Assembly (NCBI RefSeq): GCF_020520425.1
Contig: NC_079488.1
Span: forward strand, 5,495,747 to 5,559,746
Direction: 5' to 3'
Source of the DNA: Spinacia oleracea
Lineage: Eukaryota > Streptophyta > Magnoliopsida > Caryophyllales > Amaranthaceae
DNA length: 64,000 nucleotides
Shown here in pieces: positions 1 through 11,551 of the stretch. Each line of letters opens with the position of its first letter. Within the stretch, counting starts at the first letter, position 1. The notes under the pieces were generated by a model. The model had not been told where the DNA came from. It was given only the letters and a program-made list of their open reading frames with translations, and did not search any database. Both the position numbers and the translations under genes were made by a program.

Positions 1-566
1 CACAGCAGGGGGAGGCTGAATGCTCTTTTATAGAGTTGTCCCTGATATATGACGTATCAGCAGACGTCTTTTGTGACTTTCTTTGCCTCGTTGATGTCGG
101 CCGGCAGCACCCCTGTCGTCTTGTATGTCCAGATATTGTTGTACCATTCTATGTTTGCCGTGATGACCATTATTTCTTTCCCTTTATCCTCCGTGCTTCT
201 TCTGTGCATGATCTCTATAATTACTGATCTATTGAGCTCGATTGCTTTCGAACTGGCTAGTTTTACCAGGCTGTCTGCGGCAGTGTTCAGCGCTCTAGGG
301 ACCAGTATGATCTCAAAAGCTTCCAACCTCGCTGTGAGTGTTTTCAATTTTTCTTGGTATCGCCGCATTGACGGTTCTTTGGTTTCGTACTCTCCTGAAA
401 ACTGATTCGCCACCCCTACGATGGCTGCCTCATACTCTGCTTCGTTGTTCGAAGCTGTAAAAGTGAATCAGATTGCGTATTCGAATTTATCTCCTGCCGG
501 AGAAGTCATGACCACGCCGGCTCCCGCGCCCGACTGAGCGGCTGATCCGTCCACTGATACTTCCCA
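1..566 (-). pseudogene. Ty3/gypsy second RNase H (aRNH) and pre-integrase linker, decayed
   Basis: Continues in the same frame after the first RNase H. The domain opens with an SVDGSA motif (the first acidic residue of RNase H), followed by a region resembling the NEAEYEA segment near 430-450 and an NTAADSLVKLAS segment near 260-290, both typical of Tat second RNase H domains. Two in-frame TGA codons, near 468-470 and 57-59, interrupt it. Beyond the second one the frame stays readable to the window edge and looks like the pre-integrase linker. Integrase itself is not in the window. Confidence 0.8.
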
Positions 567-998
567 GGATTCTGCTTTGGTTTCATCCTCCTGATAAGAT
601 GCTTCGACTACGAAGTCGGCCAAGGCTTGGGCTTTTATTGCATTGCGCGGGTGGAATTCTAGATCATATTCTGATAACTCTATTGCCCATTGCAACAGCC
701 TGCCGGCTGTATCTATTTTTTGCAAAGCTTTCTCTAATGGGAAGTTCGTCAGGATTTCTATGGTGTGCGCATCAAAGTATGGTCTGAGTTTTCTGGCGAC
801 TATCAGGACTGCATAGGCTAATCTTTCTATCAGTGAGTATCTTGTTTCTGCCAGATTCAAAATGTGGCTGACAAAGTATATCGACTGCTGGACTTTGTCT
901 TTCTCGCTGATTAGTACAGCAGCGACGGTTTGGGGTGAAGCGGACACATATAACTGCAGTTTGTCGCCCTCTTCCGGCCTGGCTATTGTTGGCAAAGC
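567..998 (-). pseudogene. Ty3/gypsy RNase H domain
   Basis: This is the RNase H that follows RT in a Ty3/gypsy polyprotein; in a live element it degrades the RNA template during cDNA synthesis. The frame 995-468 has the expected order: an LYVSAS start where live copies have an Asp, AVLISE, a YFVSH segment, ETRYSLIERLAYAVL, KLRPYF, and a closing ADFVVE. It is joined in frame to the RT upstream, apart from a TGA at 999-1001, and to the second RNase H downstream. The Ser-for-Asp change at the first catalytic position and the nearby stop indicate that it is inactive. Confidence 0.85.
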
Positions 999-1664
999 TC
1001 AAAGGTGGTCTTTAATCTTCTCAAAGGCTCTTTCTTCGGTTTCTCCCCGTTGAAATTTTCCGTTCTGCTTAAGAGTTTTGAAGAATGGGATCGACCTATC
1101 TGCTGACTTGCTAACGAATCTCGTCAGAGCTGCCATTATTCCTGTCAGCCTTTGTACATCCTTGATGCTTTTTGGCTGAGGTAGACTGAGTATTGCTTCT
1201 ACCTTATCTGGGTTTGCGTCGATACCTCTCTCGCTGACAAGGAAACCTAAGAATTTCCCCGATTTCACCCCAAGCACACATTTCTAAGGGTTCAATTTCA
1301 TCTGGTACTGGCGTAGAGTTTCGAACGTTTCCCTGAGGCCGTCCACATGGTCGCTTTCCAACCTGCTCTTTACTATAGAGTCGTCTACGTATACTTCGAT
1401 GTTGCGGCCTTTTTGTTTTGCAAATACTATGTCGACCAGCTTTTGGTACGTTGCCCCGGCGTTTTTTAGCCCAAACGGCATGGCTTTGTAACTGAACACT
1501 CCCCCCCGGTGATGAACGTTGCTTTTTTCCTGTCGGCCTTCGCAAGGCTGACTTGGTGGTATCCGGAAAATGCGTCTAGGAAGCTGAGTCGTGCGTAGCC
1601 AGATGTTGAGTCGACTAGCCTGTCAATTCTCGGCAGTGGGTAGCAATCCTTTGGGCATGCTCTG
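999..1664 (-). pseudogene. Ty3/gypsy reverse transcriptase, C-terminal part
   Basis: Holds the RT palm after the insertion point. A LDAFSGYHQ segment (motif A) lies near 1575-1605, the MPFGLKNAGATYQ motif near 1440-1485, and the catalytic YVDD box at about 1378-1395, followed by the GFLVSERGI thumb/connection segment. A run of seven G (minus strand; C7 at 1501-1507) shifts the frame just before the FSYKAMPFG segment. A TAG at 1284-1286 and a TGA at 999-1001 interrupt the rest. The N-terminal half is at 15009-15591, on the other side of the family A insertion. Confidence 0.9.
1660..1664. repeat. Target-site duplication CTCTG, left copy
   Basis: CTCTG immediately precedes the TG of the left family A LTR. 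The same five bases follow the right LTR at 15009-15013. It lies inside the Ty3/gypsy RT, so it fixes the insertion site exactly. Confidence 0.95.
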
Positions 1665-2680
1665 TGAAGGAAATATGTCCTTCACCCAAGGTGCATTAAG
1701 TCTAATACCAAGGTTCAGATTAATTGCGAACAATTAATTCAGTGAGATCAAGTGATCGGAACAGCTAGCTGGAGCAATGCTTCCGATCAGTGAGTTCTAA
1801 TGGATATTGAACTCACAACTTACTCTTGACTGAACCTACAAGGTCACATCAATGACACGTAACAGATCACCGGATTAAATGAATCGGAAATTCATTTAAT
1901 AGCTTTTCGGGAATTAGTTGGAAAACGTATTATACGATACGACCTTGCATCGGAATCGTATATCGTATCGCGAATATTCGTAAGCTAGGCGAAACGAATA
2001 AATCGTATCGTACGACGGTGATTCGTCGTATACGAAACGATAAATAATATATCGGAAATATATTAATCGCGGATACGGAAAGGGGCAACGCTGCCAGCCC
2101 AACAAGCCAAGGCGCGCAAGGCCCACTGGGCGTAGCAGCGAGCCAGCGCGCAAGGCCCAAGCCTTGGCTGGGCGCGCGCGCGCACGCGAGGTACAACAGC
2201 AGCAGCGCACACAGCGCGGCCAAAGGCCCAGCGCCTGTGTGGCTGTGCGCGTTTGGGCTTGCACGGACGTGGCTGGCTGGCGCATGGCCTATGTGCCTTG
2301 GCCAGTTGATATTATAACCTAAGGGTTATAATATTATTCCAACTCACGTTTTCCAATAACCTAATGCAAAAATCAGATTACACATCAAACCCTAAGGAGG
2401 AGAGAGAAACCCTAATTCTCTCTAGCCTCCATGGATGTGTTCTTCCCAAAAGCACAAACTCTTGAATGATTGTCTAAGCTACGATTATCAAGACGGATCT
2501 GATCGTGTCGGTGAACCAAGTAGAGGAACGACAAGTGGAGTTCTTTGTTCGTGTTCGTTGACAGATTATTGTGGAAAACACGCTTCGAATGTAAGTTTGC
2601 TTAATCTGTGCTTTATACATGTTTCCTGGCTTTGGGGATTGTTCCGCACATGTTATTATGTTTAACTGTATTCCCCTACA
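1665..2680 (+). repeat. Family A left LTR
   Basis: A 1016-bp LTR with TG..CA ends. Around 1925-2080 it is dense in palindromic TACGATACG/CGTATCG words, followed by a very GC-rich block (about 2090-2290) of GCGC/CCAAGGC composition. The end of the LTR contains CCCTAA-type and TCTCTC motifs and TATAACC repeats (about 2311-2330). It is nearly identical to 13985-15008. Confidence 0.95.
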
Positions 2681-3564
2681 GTGGTATCATGAGCCTTATG
2701 TATTCAAAGCATGAATTAGCATGATTATTATTGTTTTTGCATTGTCGAAATTTTTGGAATTTTTGTTGATTTTTCGGAATTTTTTCGAATTATGGGATTA
2801 ATTGCGAAATTGGCAGTTCCGAAATCAAAAATATTCTCTTTTTCGATTTTTAAAACCCTAATCTGATGGAAAACGATTTTCTAAGCTCATGGGAATAGAA
2901 TTGCGAAAACAGGCCTCGAAGCATCAGTTTTTGGGCGTTTTTGTTAATTTTTCATTAAAAATTAAATGTATCGGACAGTAATTCAATTAAAAGGTCAACC
3001 TAAACTACTCGGAATTTCTTGAGATTTTGACACAATGTTACTGGGTACATGCTTGATCTATGGTAAAAATTTCAGATTTTACCGATAAGTATAAACCCTA
3101 ATTTTCCCTTTCCCCAATTCGTAAAATTTACAACCCTAATTGAATTTTAATTAATTTTGGATTAATAATTCGGTTAATTGGGGAAGGAGATATAATTTCA
3201 TGGGTCAGTGGCTAATTTTAAAAAAATTTGGATTAAAATTTTGAATGGTTTCGTTAATTTTAATCGCACTTAAACCAAATTATTAATAATCTGAAATTTA
3301 ATTGTTTATGAACGATATAAAGTTTCGGATTTTATTAATTAAAAGTTCAAACTTTAAAGATTGATTCGATCTTTCTTAAAACTTTGAATACTGTTAGCCC
3401 TTGATTTATTAATTTTACTAAATTGGATTGTCGTTAAAGTTTATTAAATCGTTAAAAATTGTTGTTTTTCAAAAATTAAATCGTAACCTTTTTGAAAAAT
3501 AAAATTAATGCAAGTTCGTGAATTAAATTAAATTTTAATTAAGTTGGTCCGTTTTACGAACCAA

Positions 3565-3905
3565 AAACACGAACATGGGCATGATGGAAGTATGGCTCGT
3601 CGAGCCATACGAGGCCATTGTGCTCGCCGCGCCATGCGACACGGGCAGCAGCACAAGGCTGCGTGCCTCGTGTGCTCTAGGCAAGGACGGGGCAGGCATG
3701 TTGCTTGCGGGGCTGCGACGAAGCAAGCACAAGGCTTGCGACGTCCAGCACACTCGACGCACAACACACACACAGCGCAGGGGCAGCTAGGCTGCGGGTA
3801 CGCGATGCGTGCGCGCGAGCGATGGGGCGGGTGCGATGGGGCGGGTGCGCGGGCAGTGCTCGTGTGCTCTTGGGCCTCTCGCACGACGGGCTGGGCGCAA
3901 GCCTA
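3565..3905. other. GC-rich island in family A leader
   Basis: About 340 bp of GC-rich, CpG-rich sequence sits abruptly in AT-rich flanks. Open frames on both strands here are composition artefacts (Ala/Arg/His-rich, no conserved motif). Family B has an island in the equivalent place (52555-53170), so this is a shared structural part of these elements. Confidence 0.7.
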
Positions 3906-4656
3906 GGCCATTTAATAGAACCTTTTTTTTATGAATCGTTTAATTAGTTGGGCTTCGTATATTTGCATTAATTTGGGTTAACGGGATATTTAATTTAATA
4001 TTTTATTTGTTTGGGCCGGGCCGCGAGTTTTAATTTAATATTTCATAATTAATTATCCGGAATAATTATTGGTTTGAGTGGGAGCCACTAAATGAAATTA
4101 AAATGAAATAATTATTTTAATTATTTCGTAGGTCGCATTATTTTAATTAAATTCAATTTTAATTAGAATAAAGTCTAAGGATTAATAATTTGGAAATTGA
4201 TTAATCTTTTAGGACGCGTTTATGTGAACGTGAATTTTAATTAATTCACGTAAATACTTGCATATTAACATGGGCCATTCGTTTTAGCATGCGAATGGGT
4301 GAATGCGTAGAATATACATTTTATGCAATGCAGGTACTCCAAGTGACTAGTATAGCCAATTTAGGACAGTTAAATACGGTATGCGTACCGTTCTATCTTT
4401 GAATGTAAAGTTTTAAATATGGTCTGCGTACCATGGAAATTTTGATGTAATTTATTATTTTCAAGTATTTCTAGTTTAGAACTTTAAGTTAGCATTTGAA
4501 CGAAGATTCAAGACGATGCCAAACTAACAAGGAGGTGATGAAGATTGGATGCTTCAAGACAAGAAGTTTTGGGCCATACTAGATCACCATTTATTTATGC
4601 ACTTCTATATACATATTATGCGTGAATGTATGAATGTATGTATGCTTTGCATGAAC

Positions 4657-4724
4657 AGGTTGTTTCTATGTTGGTTCGATTAGATTGAGTTCACTAAATA
4701 ATCGAACCAACATAGAAACAACTA
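4657..4724. repeat. Perfect 22-bp inverted repeat (foldback)
   Basis: The arm 4659-4680 is the exact reverse complement of 4701-4722, extended by two inner pairs, leaving a loop of about 16 nt. The equivalent place in family B (about 54060-54110) keeps only something like the right arm (ACCAACATAG), so the left arm looks like a family A-specific inverted duplication. Confidence 0.9.
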
Positions 4725-6197
4725 GGTCCAAAGTAATATTGAGTTTAAAAATTGCCTTCCAAATCAAGCACTTACAAAAATCTAGGGATCTAAGATAGTA
4801 GGTTTACGCTAAAGCGAGGTGCTATTTTAGTTGACTTAGGTGGTAAGGCGTCCTAAAGGAGCACGTTGATTGTGGTAACAACTCAAACAACAATGGCATT
4901 ATGTTGTGGCAATGGGATAAATTATGGCATTAATTTATTAACCAAGAGTAATTTGGAGATTACTAGCAATAGGTTTTGCTTACCTAAAATCTTAAACTAC
5001 TTAAGACATGCTAAAGCTGCTTAAGGATTTAGGACTTTTGGGGTCTTGGAATCGTTTCATTCATTTTGGACCATGTTTTATTTTTGCATGAATGAAATTT
5101 TTAATAGCTTTGATGATTGCGTGAATGCTTTTATTTCAAGTTATTAAAGTATGATAAATGTTTTCTTTGCTAGTTCATTTTGTAGAATAGTCAATCTTCA
5201 ACCTTATTGCGTTCGGACAATAGAACTGCGATATTTCCTCGATCGATTGGTAACTATTTTTGAGAACGATTCTCAAACAAAAGGAGAGTGAGAGCGTATC
5301 TTGAATGCTATTTTCTTATAGTGATCTTCATGGTTGTTTTCAAACTAAAATTTGAATGGTAGACCAATTGGACCTCATATATTCAGAATACTGGGTACTT
5401 TTGAAATAATGAAGTATTGAGTTAAAGACTCATGTATAACCAATGGTTAACAACCAATTTTCTTTTGATTCGATAATGAACTAGACTCATTGGATGCAGT
5501 CATTCAAAGTGAATAAAAGAAAGGGACTTTGTACGCATAACAAAGTAAGAAGATCAAGCAAACAGTAAATCTTTAGGACTATAAGAAAACATGCTAGAAA
5601 TGATAGGAAAGGGGAACAAAAGAAATGAATTCATATTCAATTTCTACCTAAAAGTTTTTGTTAAAGAGAAACGACTTAGAAAATAAACCCCCATGGTATT
5701 AGATTACCGCTTGAGGTTCTAACTCTTGTTAAGAACTCAAATTCCGGGAGCTAAGTCTGGTTATTGACCTACAAGTAGGAAATGAAGCAAAGTTGTGCTA
5801 CATTAATTGTAGGGTCATCATGTTCGTTTTAAAGTCCTTCTAAAGGCTGGAACTTAATGGTATTATGTTCCATTAATCATCATAATCAATTTCTGTTTGG
5901 ACAACGGAAAGACTCACATTCAAAGTAAACAAAAACATTCGTTGAGTGTTTATTTGAATGAAATGGTCATTTAAGGGTTGAGTCATATGATTGATTAATA
6001 AACAAACGAATCCCTTCACACTCAAACTTCAGAAGGTTCAAATCAAACATTTGATTTGTGTTCCACATATCTTTGGCAATGTCATACGACCATATCAACA
6101 AGGCAACATTCTATGATTCCATGGCTGGATTTCTGAAAGTTGGTTAATTAAAGACACATGGGTCTTTCTTGTTGAACATGACATAGAAATGGACTAT

Positions 6198-9100
6198 TGT
6201 AACACCCCGACTTCTAAACACCATTAATTAGGTTAGTTATCTTTAATTAGCAGCGGAAACCCTAGCTTAGTCGGAGCGTCACATGCCGTATCTCCCTTGC
6301 GGGAAATTCAAGGCGACATAATCTTTTTAATTACTAAATATGGTTGAGTAACGATGAATATACTTAACTTCGATTAATTCCTTAATATTTACACTGTAAT
6401 CTAAATAAATCTTTAATAACTAATCCTAACGTTGATTAACGTTAACATTAAAATCTAACTCAATTCTTAGAATTAAACTAGAGTTTAATTAATACATCCA
6501 TTATTACTAGTGAGACATAGTTATCTTTACTAAACATCGATCGTGAATTTGATGGTTGCATCCTCACTCTAAGGCATCCCATGATCTTCCTCGTACCTAA
6601 AACAAAAGCAACATCGTGAGCCGAGGCCCAGTAACATACTACCCTAACAGCGTAAACTCATTTCAATTCATTTTATTTACTTTGCAATCAGGGAGAATAG
6701 AACATAGTAAAACATTTTCATAAATGCATTATAAAACATCATTTATAACTTGAAACTTTAATAGTTCCCATTATCTTTCATAAAACCTTCATTTTACTTG
6801 GTAACTGACAAATTAGCCTTGCGGGACGTCTCCCACCTTGCGATAGTCCTCAAGGAGCACTCTCCCTTGTTGAACATACGCCCGTACCTAAATAGTTTCT
6901 CTTTTAGCTTGCGGTAACCCTCAAGGAGCACTCTCCCTTGTTGGGTGTCCCGCGGTACGGCGGTACGTGCACGACCTAGAAATAGTAACCCCACTAACTG
7001 CCAGAACCGGTTACACTTGTATTTATCATGTTTCGTATCTTATTATTAACTCATAGACATCGTTCTTATAAAATCATACATAAACATGCTTGAATATAAT
7101 CATCATAAAACATACTTTATAAACACATTTCATATCCCACAATCCAATAAAAACATATCATTATAAACATATTTCATAATCTCATCAAAACACATTTCAT
7201 AAGGGGATTGTGGGTGTTAGCAATAGATGTTACCTCAACCGTAATTTATACTTCCTGTTCGATGAATCGTTCGTCCTGAGTTCCGAGTTCGATTCTTTCA
7301 AAATATTAAATTATTGAATTAGTACTAAAACGATAAATAAATTAAAATCGACATTTTATAAATAATAAATTTTATAAGTAGTGAATTTATAAATAACGAA
7401 TTTAATAAAATTATAATTTCATAAATCGATTTTCAGGAAATATATTACTTGAATTTCATAAATTAACGAAAACATTATTTAAGTTTTATTTTAAAAAATT
7501 TAAGTGAAGCTAATAACTTATTTTCTTAAAATCAATAATTTAAAGGCATTATTTTCTTTTCTAAAACGTCAGTTTTTTTTTATTATGAGTGAAAATTTCT
7601 GAAAAAAATAGATGATGGGTACAACTTACTCAAATAAATTGGGCCAACTCTTTATAATGGGCTGACCAATGGAGTGAGTGGAACTTTGTTCCTGGGTAAT
7701 TGGAAACAGAAGCAGGGGAGCAGGGCACGAACGAAGCAGGGGCACGAAGGAACAGGGGAGGAGGAGAAAGGGAGGTGGTGACTCGTCTGTGCGGTGCAGC
7801 TGCGAGGAACCGCGCAAGGTGGCGACGGTGGTGGTTCTCGGTGGCGGAACACGAGAGAAAGGAAGGGAAAAAGCATGAACAGGAGCGAAAACAGGGGAGA
7901 GAAACAGGGGAGGGGGTTATTTTTGAAGGAAATAATGCCCTTGGTCCAAGTATGCATTCTATGATAAGTCTAATAAATGCGGTTCAGTATTAATTAACAA
8001 GTTAATAATTCAGTGAGATCAAGTGAGCTGAATGCCTAGCTAGAGGCCGCTTCAGTTCAAGTGGAATTAATGATATTAATCCACAGCTTACTCTTGACTG
8101 AACCCGTAGGGTCACATAAATAGTACGTAAACGGATCAAGTATTTAATGGCATTAAATACTCCATCTATGAATATTCGGAATCGACGGATCTTGGTTTCA
8201 GTGGGAGCTGAGATCGTCACAGGCAAGAAATGAATACTCCGGAAACGATGATATTACCGGAAACGGAAATATGGATCGTATCGGAAATATAAATATTATC
8301 CAAGTCGTAGATGTTGCCGGAAACGGAAAAATGGTACGTATCGGAAAATATTATCGGAAATGGAAATATTGCCAGAATCGGAAATATTGCCGGAAACGGA
8401 AATATTGTCAGAATCGGAAATATTATCGGAATCGGAAAATAATTCCGGAAACGGAAATATTAAATATTTGTTCGAAACGGAAATTAATTCCGGAATCGGA
8501 AATATTAAATATTGTTCGTATCGGAAATGAATTCCGGAATCGGAAATTTAATCGGAAGCGTATCGTACGAATAAGCATCGGACGAGGCCTGCCGGACGAG
8601 GGCCCAGCACGAAGCCAGGCCATCGCCCAGCAAGCCAAGCGCGCCACACGAACAGCCAAGGCCACGCCAGGCCCAGCGCAAGGCCAGGCCCAGCAGGCCG
8701 AGGCAGCGCGCACAGCGCGCGCAGCGCGCGCAGGAGCTACGTGGGCTTGTAGCTCGCGTAGGCCTCGCTGCGTGGGCTGCTGCTCGCACGCACGCGCATG
8801 GGCGGCCCATCGTGGCTGCCGTGTGTGTGTGTGCGTAAGTGTTTGTGTTCATGCACGATTCCTAAAACATGCAGAGTTCGGTGAATGATTAAATTCCTAA
8901 TTCTATTAGATAAATTAATTAATTAGAGTTCTTGTAGGATTCTAGGTTTAATTAATTTGTATCTGAATAGGATTCCAATTCCCTTTCCATACCCCTATAA
9001 ATATGTGGCCTGGGTTCACAATTTATAACGAGTTTCAAAGTATTCAAAGTGAGTTTTTGAGAGAAAAATTCAATCACACATCTTGCTCAAAAGTGCCGAA

Positions 9101-10286
9101 AATTCTAGTACCTTAACGGCGATTCTAGTTGGTCAATCTTAAGGCGGATCCGGACGTGCTGTGGACTATCTACGGAGGGACGACACTTGGAGTCCTAAAG
9201 ACTTGTTCTTGTTCGGTTCGGGCGCAGCTAGGGAGGGCACGCAACAAAGAGTATGCATCTAAATTATGCTATATGATTATGTGTAAATAATATGTATTCC
9301 TGGGTTAATGGTTGTTTCCGCATGATTTATGTAATATCATATGTATCATAACCTAACAATTTTCCGGGATGACTCCGGCGAGGAAGGGTGGTTCACCGGG
9401 TATTTTGAGGGAGGAGATTTATTCGGGGGTGTTGCGGTGGCTGGGAAGTGGTGGTGTGGTTGAGGTGGTGCAGCAGGGGGACGAAAAGAGGAAGGCGGGG
9501 GAGGGGCGTTGCGGAGCTGCGACGGAGGAGGAGAGGGAGTAGGGAAGTATGGTGGGTGTGCGGTGGTGATTGTGGTGGTCGAGTGAATATGGGGTGGTGT
9601 TTGATGGTGGTTTCTGGTGGCGGCAGTTACTGCCGGTGGTGGTGGTTTCAACTGAATTGAATTTGAAATTGGTTTGGTTATTGAAATTGGAGTTGATTGT
9701 ATGAAGAATTGGGGCAGATTGTTGCTTTAATTTATAGTTCTAAGTACAGTGAAAGAGAAGCTGGAGTGCTTGGGGAGCAAGGCATGAACAAGGACTGAAA
9801 TGTGGGAAGAGAGGAATGAAGAAATTTCTTCATTCTTGTACGTGAAGAGAAGGAAGAGAAGAGAAATGGAAATTGTGTTTCTTAGGGGTATTTCGGTCAT
9901 TTCACAAAATTAGGCAAATTTCTGAAATTTCCATTGTTATATTTAGAAATTGAGAGAGAAATAGGAATTCTTAATTAAAAAAAGTTTTGAAATAATTCTT
10001 TATAAAATATCGATAATATAAAATAAATTTAGTTTTCGAATAAATTAAGAATGTTCCGGATTATTAAAAATTCGAAATAATTTACGAAATGATTTAAAAA
10101 GTAGCTTAAGCTCGTAAATTTGAAATTATAAAATCTGAAAAATAATAATAAATCGGTTTAAAAATTCAAGTGGAATAAAACTTCGTTAATTGAAAATGAG
10201 TTCGAAATTAGAATTAAAAACGATTTTAAGCTAAATAAAAACAATTAAGCATAATTAATTAAGTTTTAAAAATTCGGGGTATTACA
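6198..10286. mobile_element. Probable solo LTR (TGTAACACCCCGA..TCGGGGTATTACA) inserted in family A
   Basis: The element begins TGTAACACCCCGA and ends TCGGGGTATTACA (12 of 13 terminal bases complementary) and is flanked by ACTAT at 6193-6197 and 10287-10291. Family B gives the empty site: its homologous sequence at about 55736-55760 runs ACTATTGTTAGAA without interruption. Without the nested solo LTR it is about 2.65 kb. TG..CA ends and a 5-bp TSD fit a solo LTR, perhaps of a Ty3/gypsy chromovirus, but I find no coding relic to confirm this. It contains two copies of CTCAAGGAGCACTCTCCCTT 70 bp apart (6849 and 6919). Confidence 0.75.
7924..9358 (+). mobile_element. Family B solo LTR
   Basis: A 1435-bp sequence beginning TGAAGGAAATAATGCCC and ending ACCTAACA matches, with divergence, the LTRs at 50392-51772 and 59423-60803. 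It is flanked by perfect ATTTT duplications at 7919-7923 and 9359-9363. No internal region is present, so it is a solo LTR left by LTR-LTR recombination. It has the CGGAAATATT-type repeat array, the GC-rich block and a TATAAATA box at 8996-9003 in the same order as the full-length copy. Confidence 0.95.
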
Positions 10287-11374
10287 ACTATTGTTAGAAG
10301 TTTCTAGACAATGAAGATCATGGGCCAAAGATGGATTTTATGACCTACCTATTTTACAAGAATTTGAGAAAATATGGCTATATTTACTCAAAGTGAAATA
10401 TGTGAAATGCTTTAATGCAATTCACAAAAGGGTATAAAATCAACTTGGCAAGAATTTTGGAACATCTAGGCTGGGTCAAGGTGATGTTTGCATGAGCCAA
10501 GAGAAATTATCAAGATTGTTTATATGGCATTATAACAATCGAAGCTCCATAAGAATATGGTATGTCCAAATGGAGAAATCGGAATCTATTTCGATTAACG
10601 ATAATCACGACTATTTTCCTATATAGTTTCTAAATGCTACTCTCAAGTGACTTTCCCACTAAACAAAGTTGTCAAAGCTAAGGATAAGATGCCATAAGGA
10701 TTGAACTTCGGTTCAGTACATCTTTTCAGTACAAATATATCTAGGGTTGTCAAACCCAGTGGGAGTTAGTGTTTACATCAAACAAACTCAAGGATAGATA
10801 TATGTTTCTTTATGAGCGACTCATAGAAATAAAAGGTATTGATTCTACCACAAATCTGAGAACATATGGTTGTTGCTTAAGATAATGTCTTTTAGGAAAC
10901 CATCATATTTCCAAAAAAGGCAAGTGGGAGAAAAATGACCTCGAATGGACTTCGAGTCAAGCAACAAACAAATGTAGGATACTTAGGAGTCTTTGGAAAA
11001 GCACCGTACTTAGAAGCCTTTGGAAGAGCTTCAGGAAGACTTTAGAAGTGCTTCAAGAGAATCCTAATACTCAAAGGACTTGAGTAATGTCTTTATAGAC
11101 ACTAACGTTTGATGTTCAATACCTAGGTAAATCGTATAAGGAATAGAATTCAACCAAGATAGATACATAGATATCTTGAGGAATGAAAACTATGAAGACT
11201 TTGGAAAGTGCTTCAAAAACGTACGACTTACAGGTTAGCTACGACGAATTAAAAATTCCCAAGTATGGTTTGAGTCCATCAGAAACATAAAGTATGGTTC
11301 GAGGCCATACAAAATGGTTTGAGGCCATTTCATCCAAAGTACCTTCATCTTGAAGAATCAAATCTATGATTTGG

Positions 11375-11551
11375 TTGATTTGCATAAAGGGTTCACTCCC
11401 ATTAGTTGCAAACATGTTTTCTAAACATAGAACGTTGATTTGCATAACGGGTTCACTCCCATTGGTTGCAAACATGTTTTCTAAACATACAACGTTGATT
11501 TGCATAAAGGGTTTACTCCCATTGGTTGCAAACATGTTTTCAAAACATACA
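11375..11551 (+). repeat. Three tandem 60-bp repeats in pol relic
   Basis: A unit starting TTGATTTGCATAAAGGGTTC is repeated three times with an exact 60-bp period (TGCATAA at 11381, 11441 and 11501), with a few substitutions. Because the period is 20 codons, the local frame stays open through the array. Family B has one copy at 56878-56937, so the array is an expansion in family A. Confidence 0.95.

Larger units (their letters stand above)
2681..6197 (+). other. Family A internal leader, no coding capacity
   Basis: Starts with the primer-binding site at 2681-2695. The rest is AT-rich non-coding DNA with a GC-rich island at about 3565-3905. It contains the duplicated TGGTCTGCGTACCA-type word near 4380-4435, which also occurs in family B at about 53774-53860, and a strong foldback at 4657-4724. 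I find no gag reading frame. Confidence 0.8.

Noticed and set aside
3528..3947. ORFs of 71-120 aa around the family A GC island
   Set aside because: Same composition effect; no motif and both strands open.
7652..7993. Overlapping ORFs on both strands, Ser/Pro- or Arg/Gly-rich
   Set aside because: Cut by the solo LTR of family B at 7924 and of low complexity. I see no family match.
8271..8888. 205-aa plus-strand ORF (and similar 186-aa ORFs at 50739 and 59770)
   Set aside because: They translate the CGGAAATATT array and GC block of family B LTRs into RKYYRNRK-type repeats. Present in every LTR copy because of the repeat, not as a gene.
9346..9660. Pro/His-rich minus-strand ORF and Gly/Arg-rich plus-strand ORF
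   Set aside because: Begins across the junction with the solo LTR and consists of GGTGGT repeats. Low complexity.
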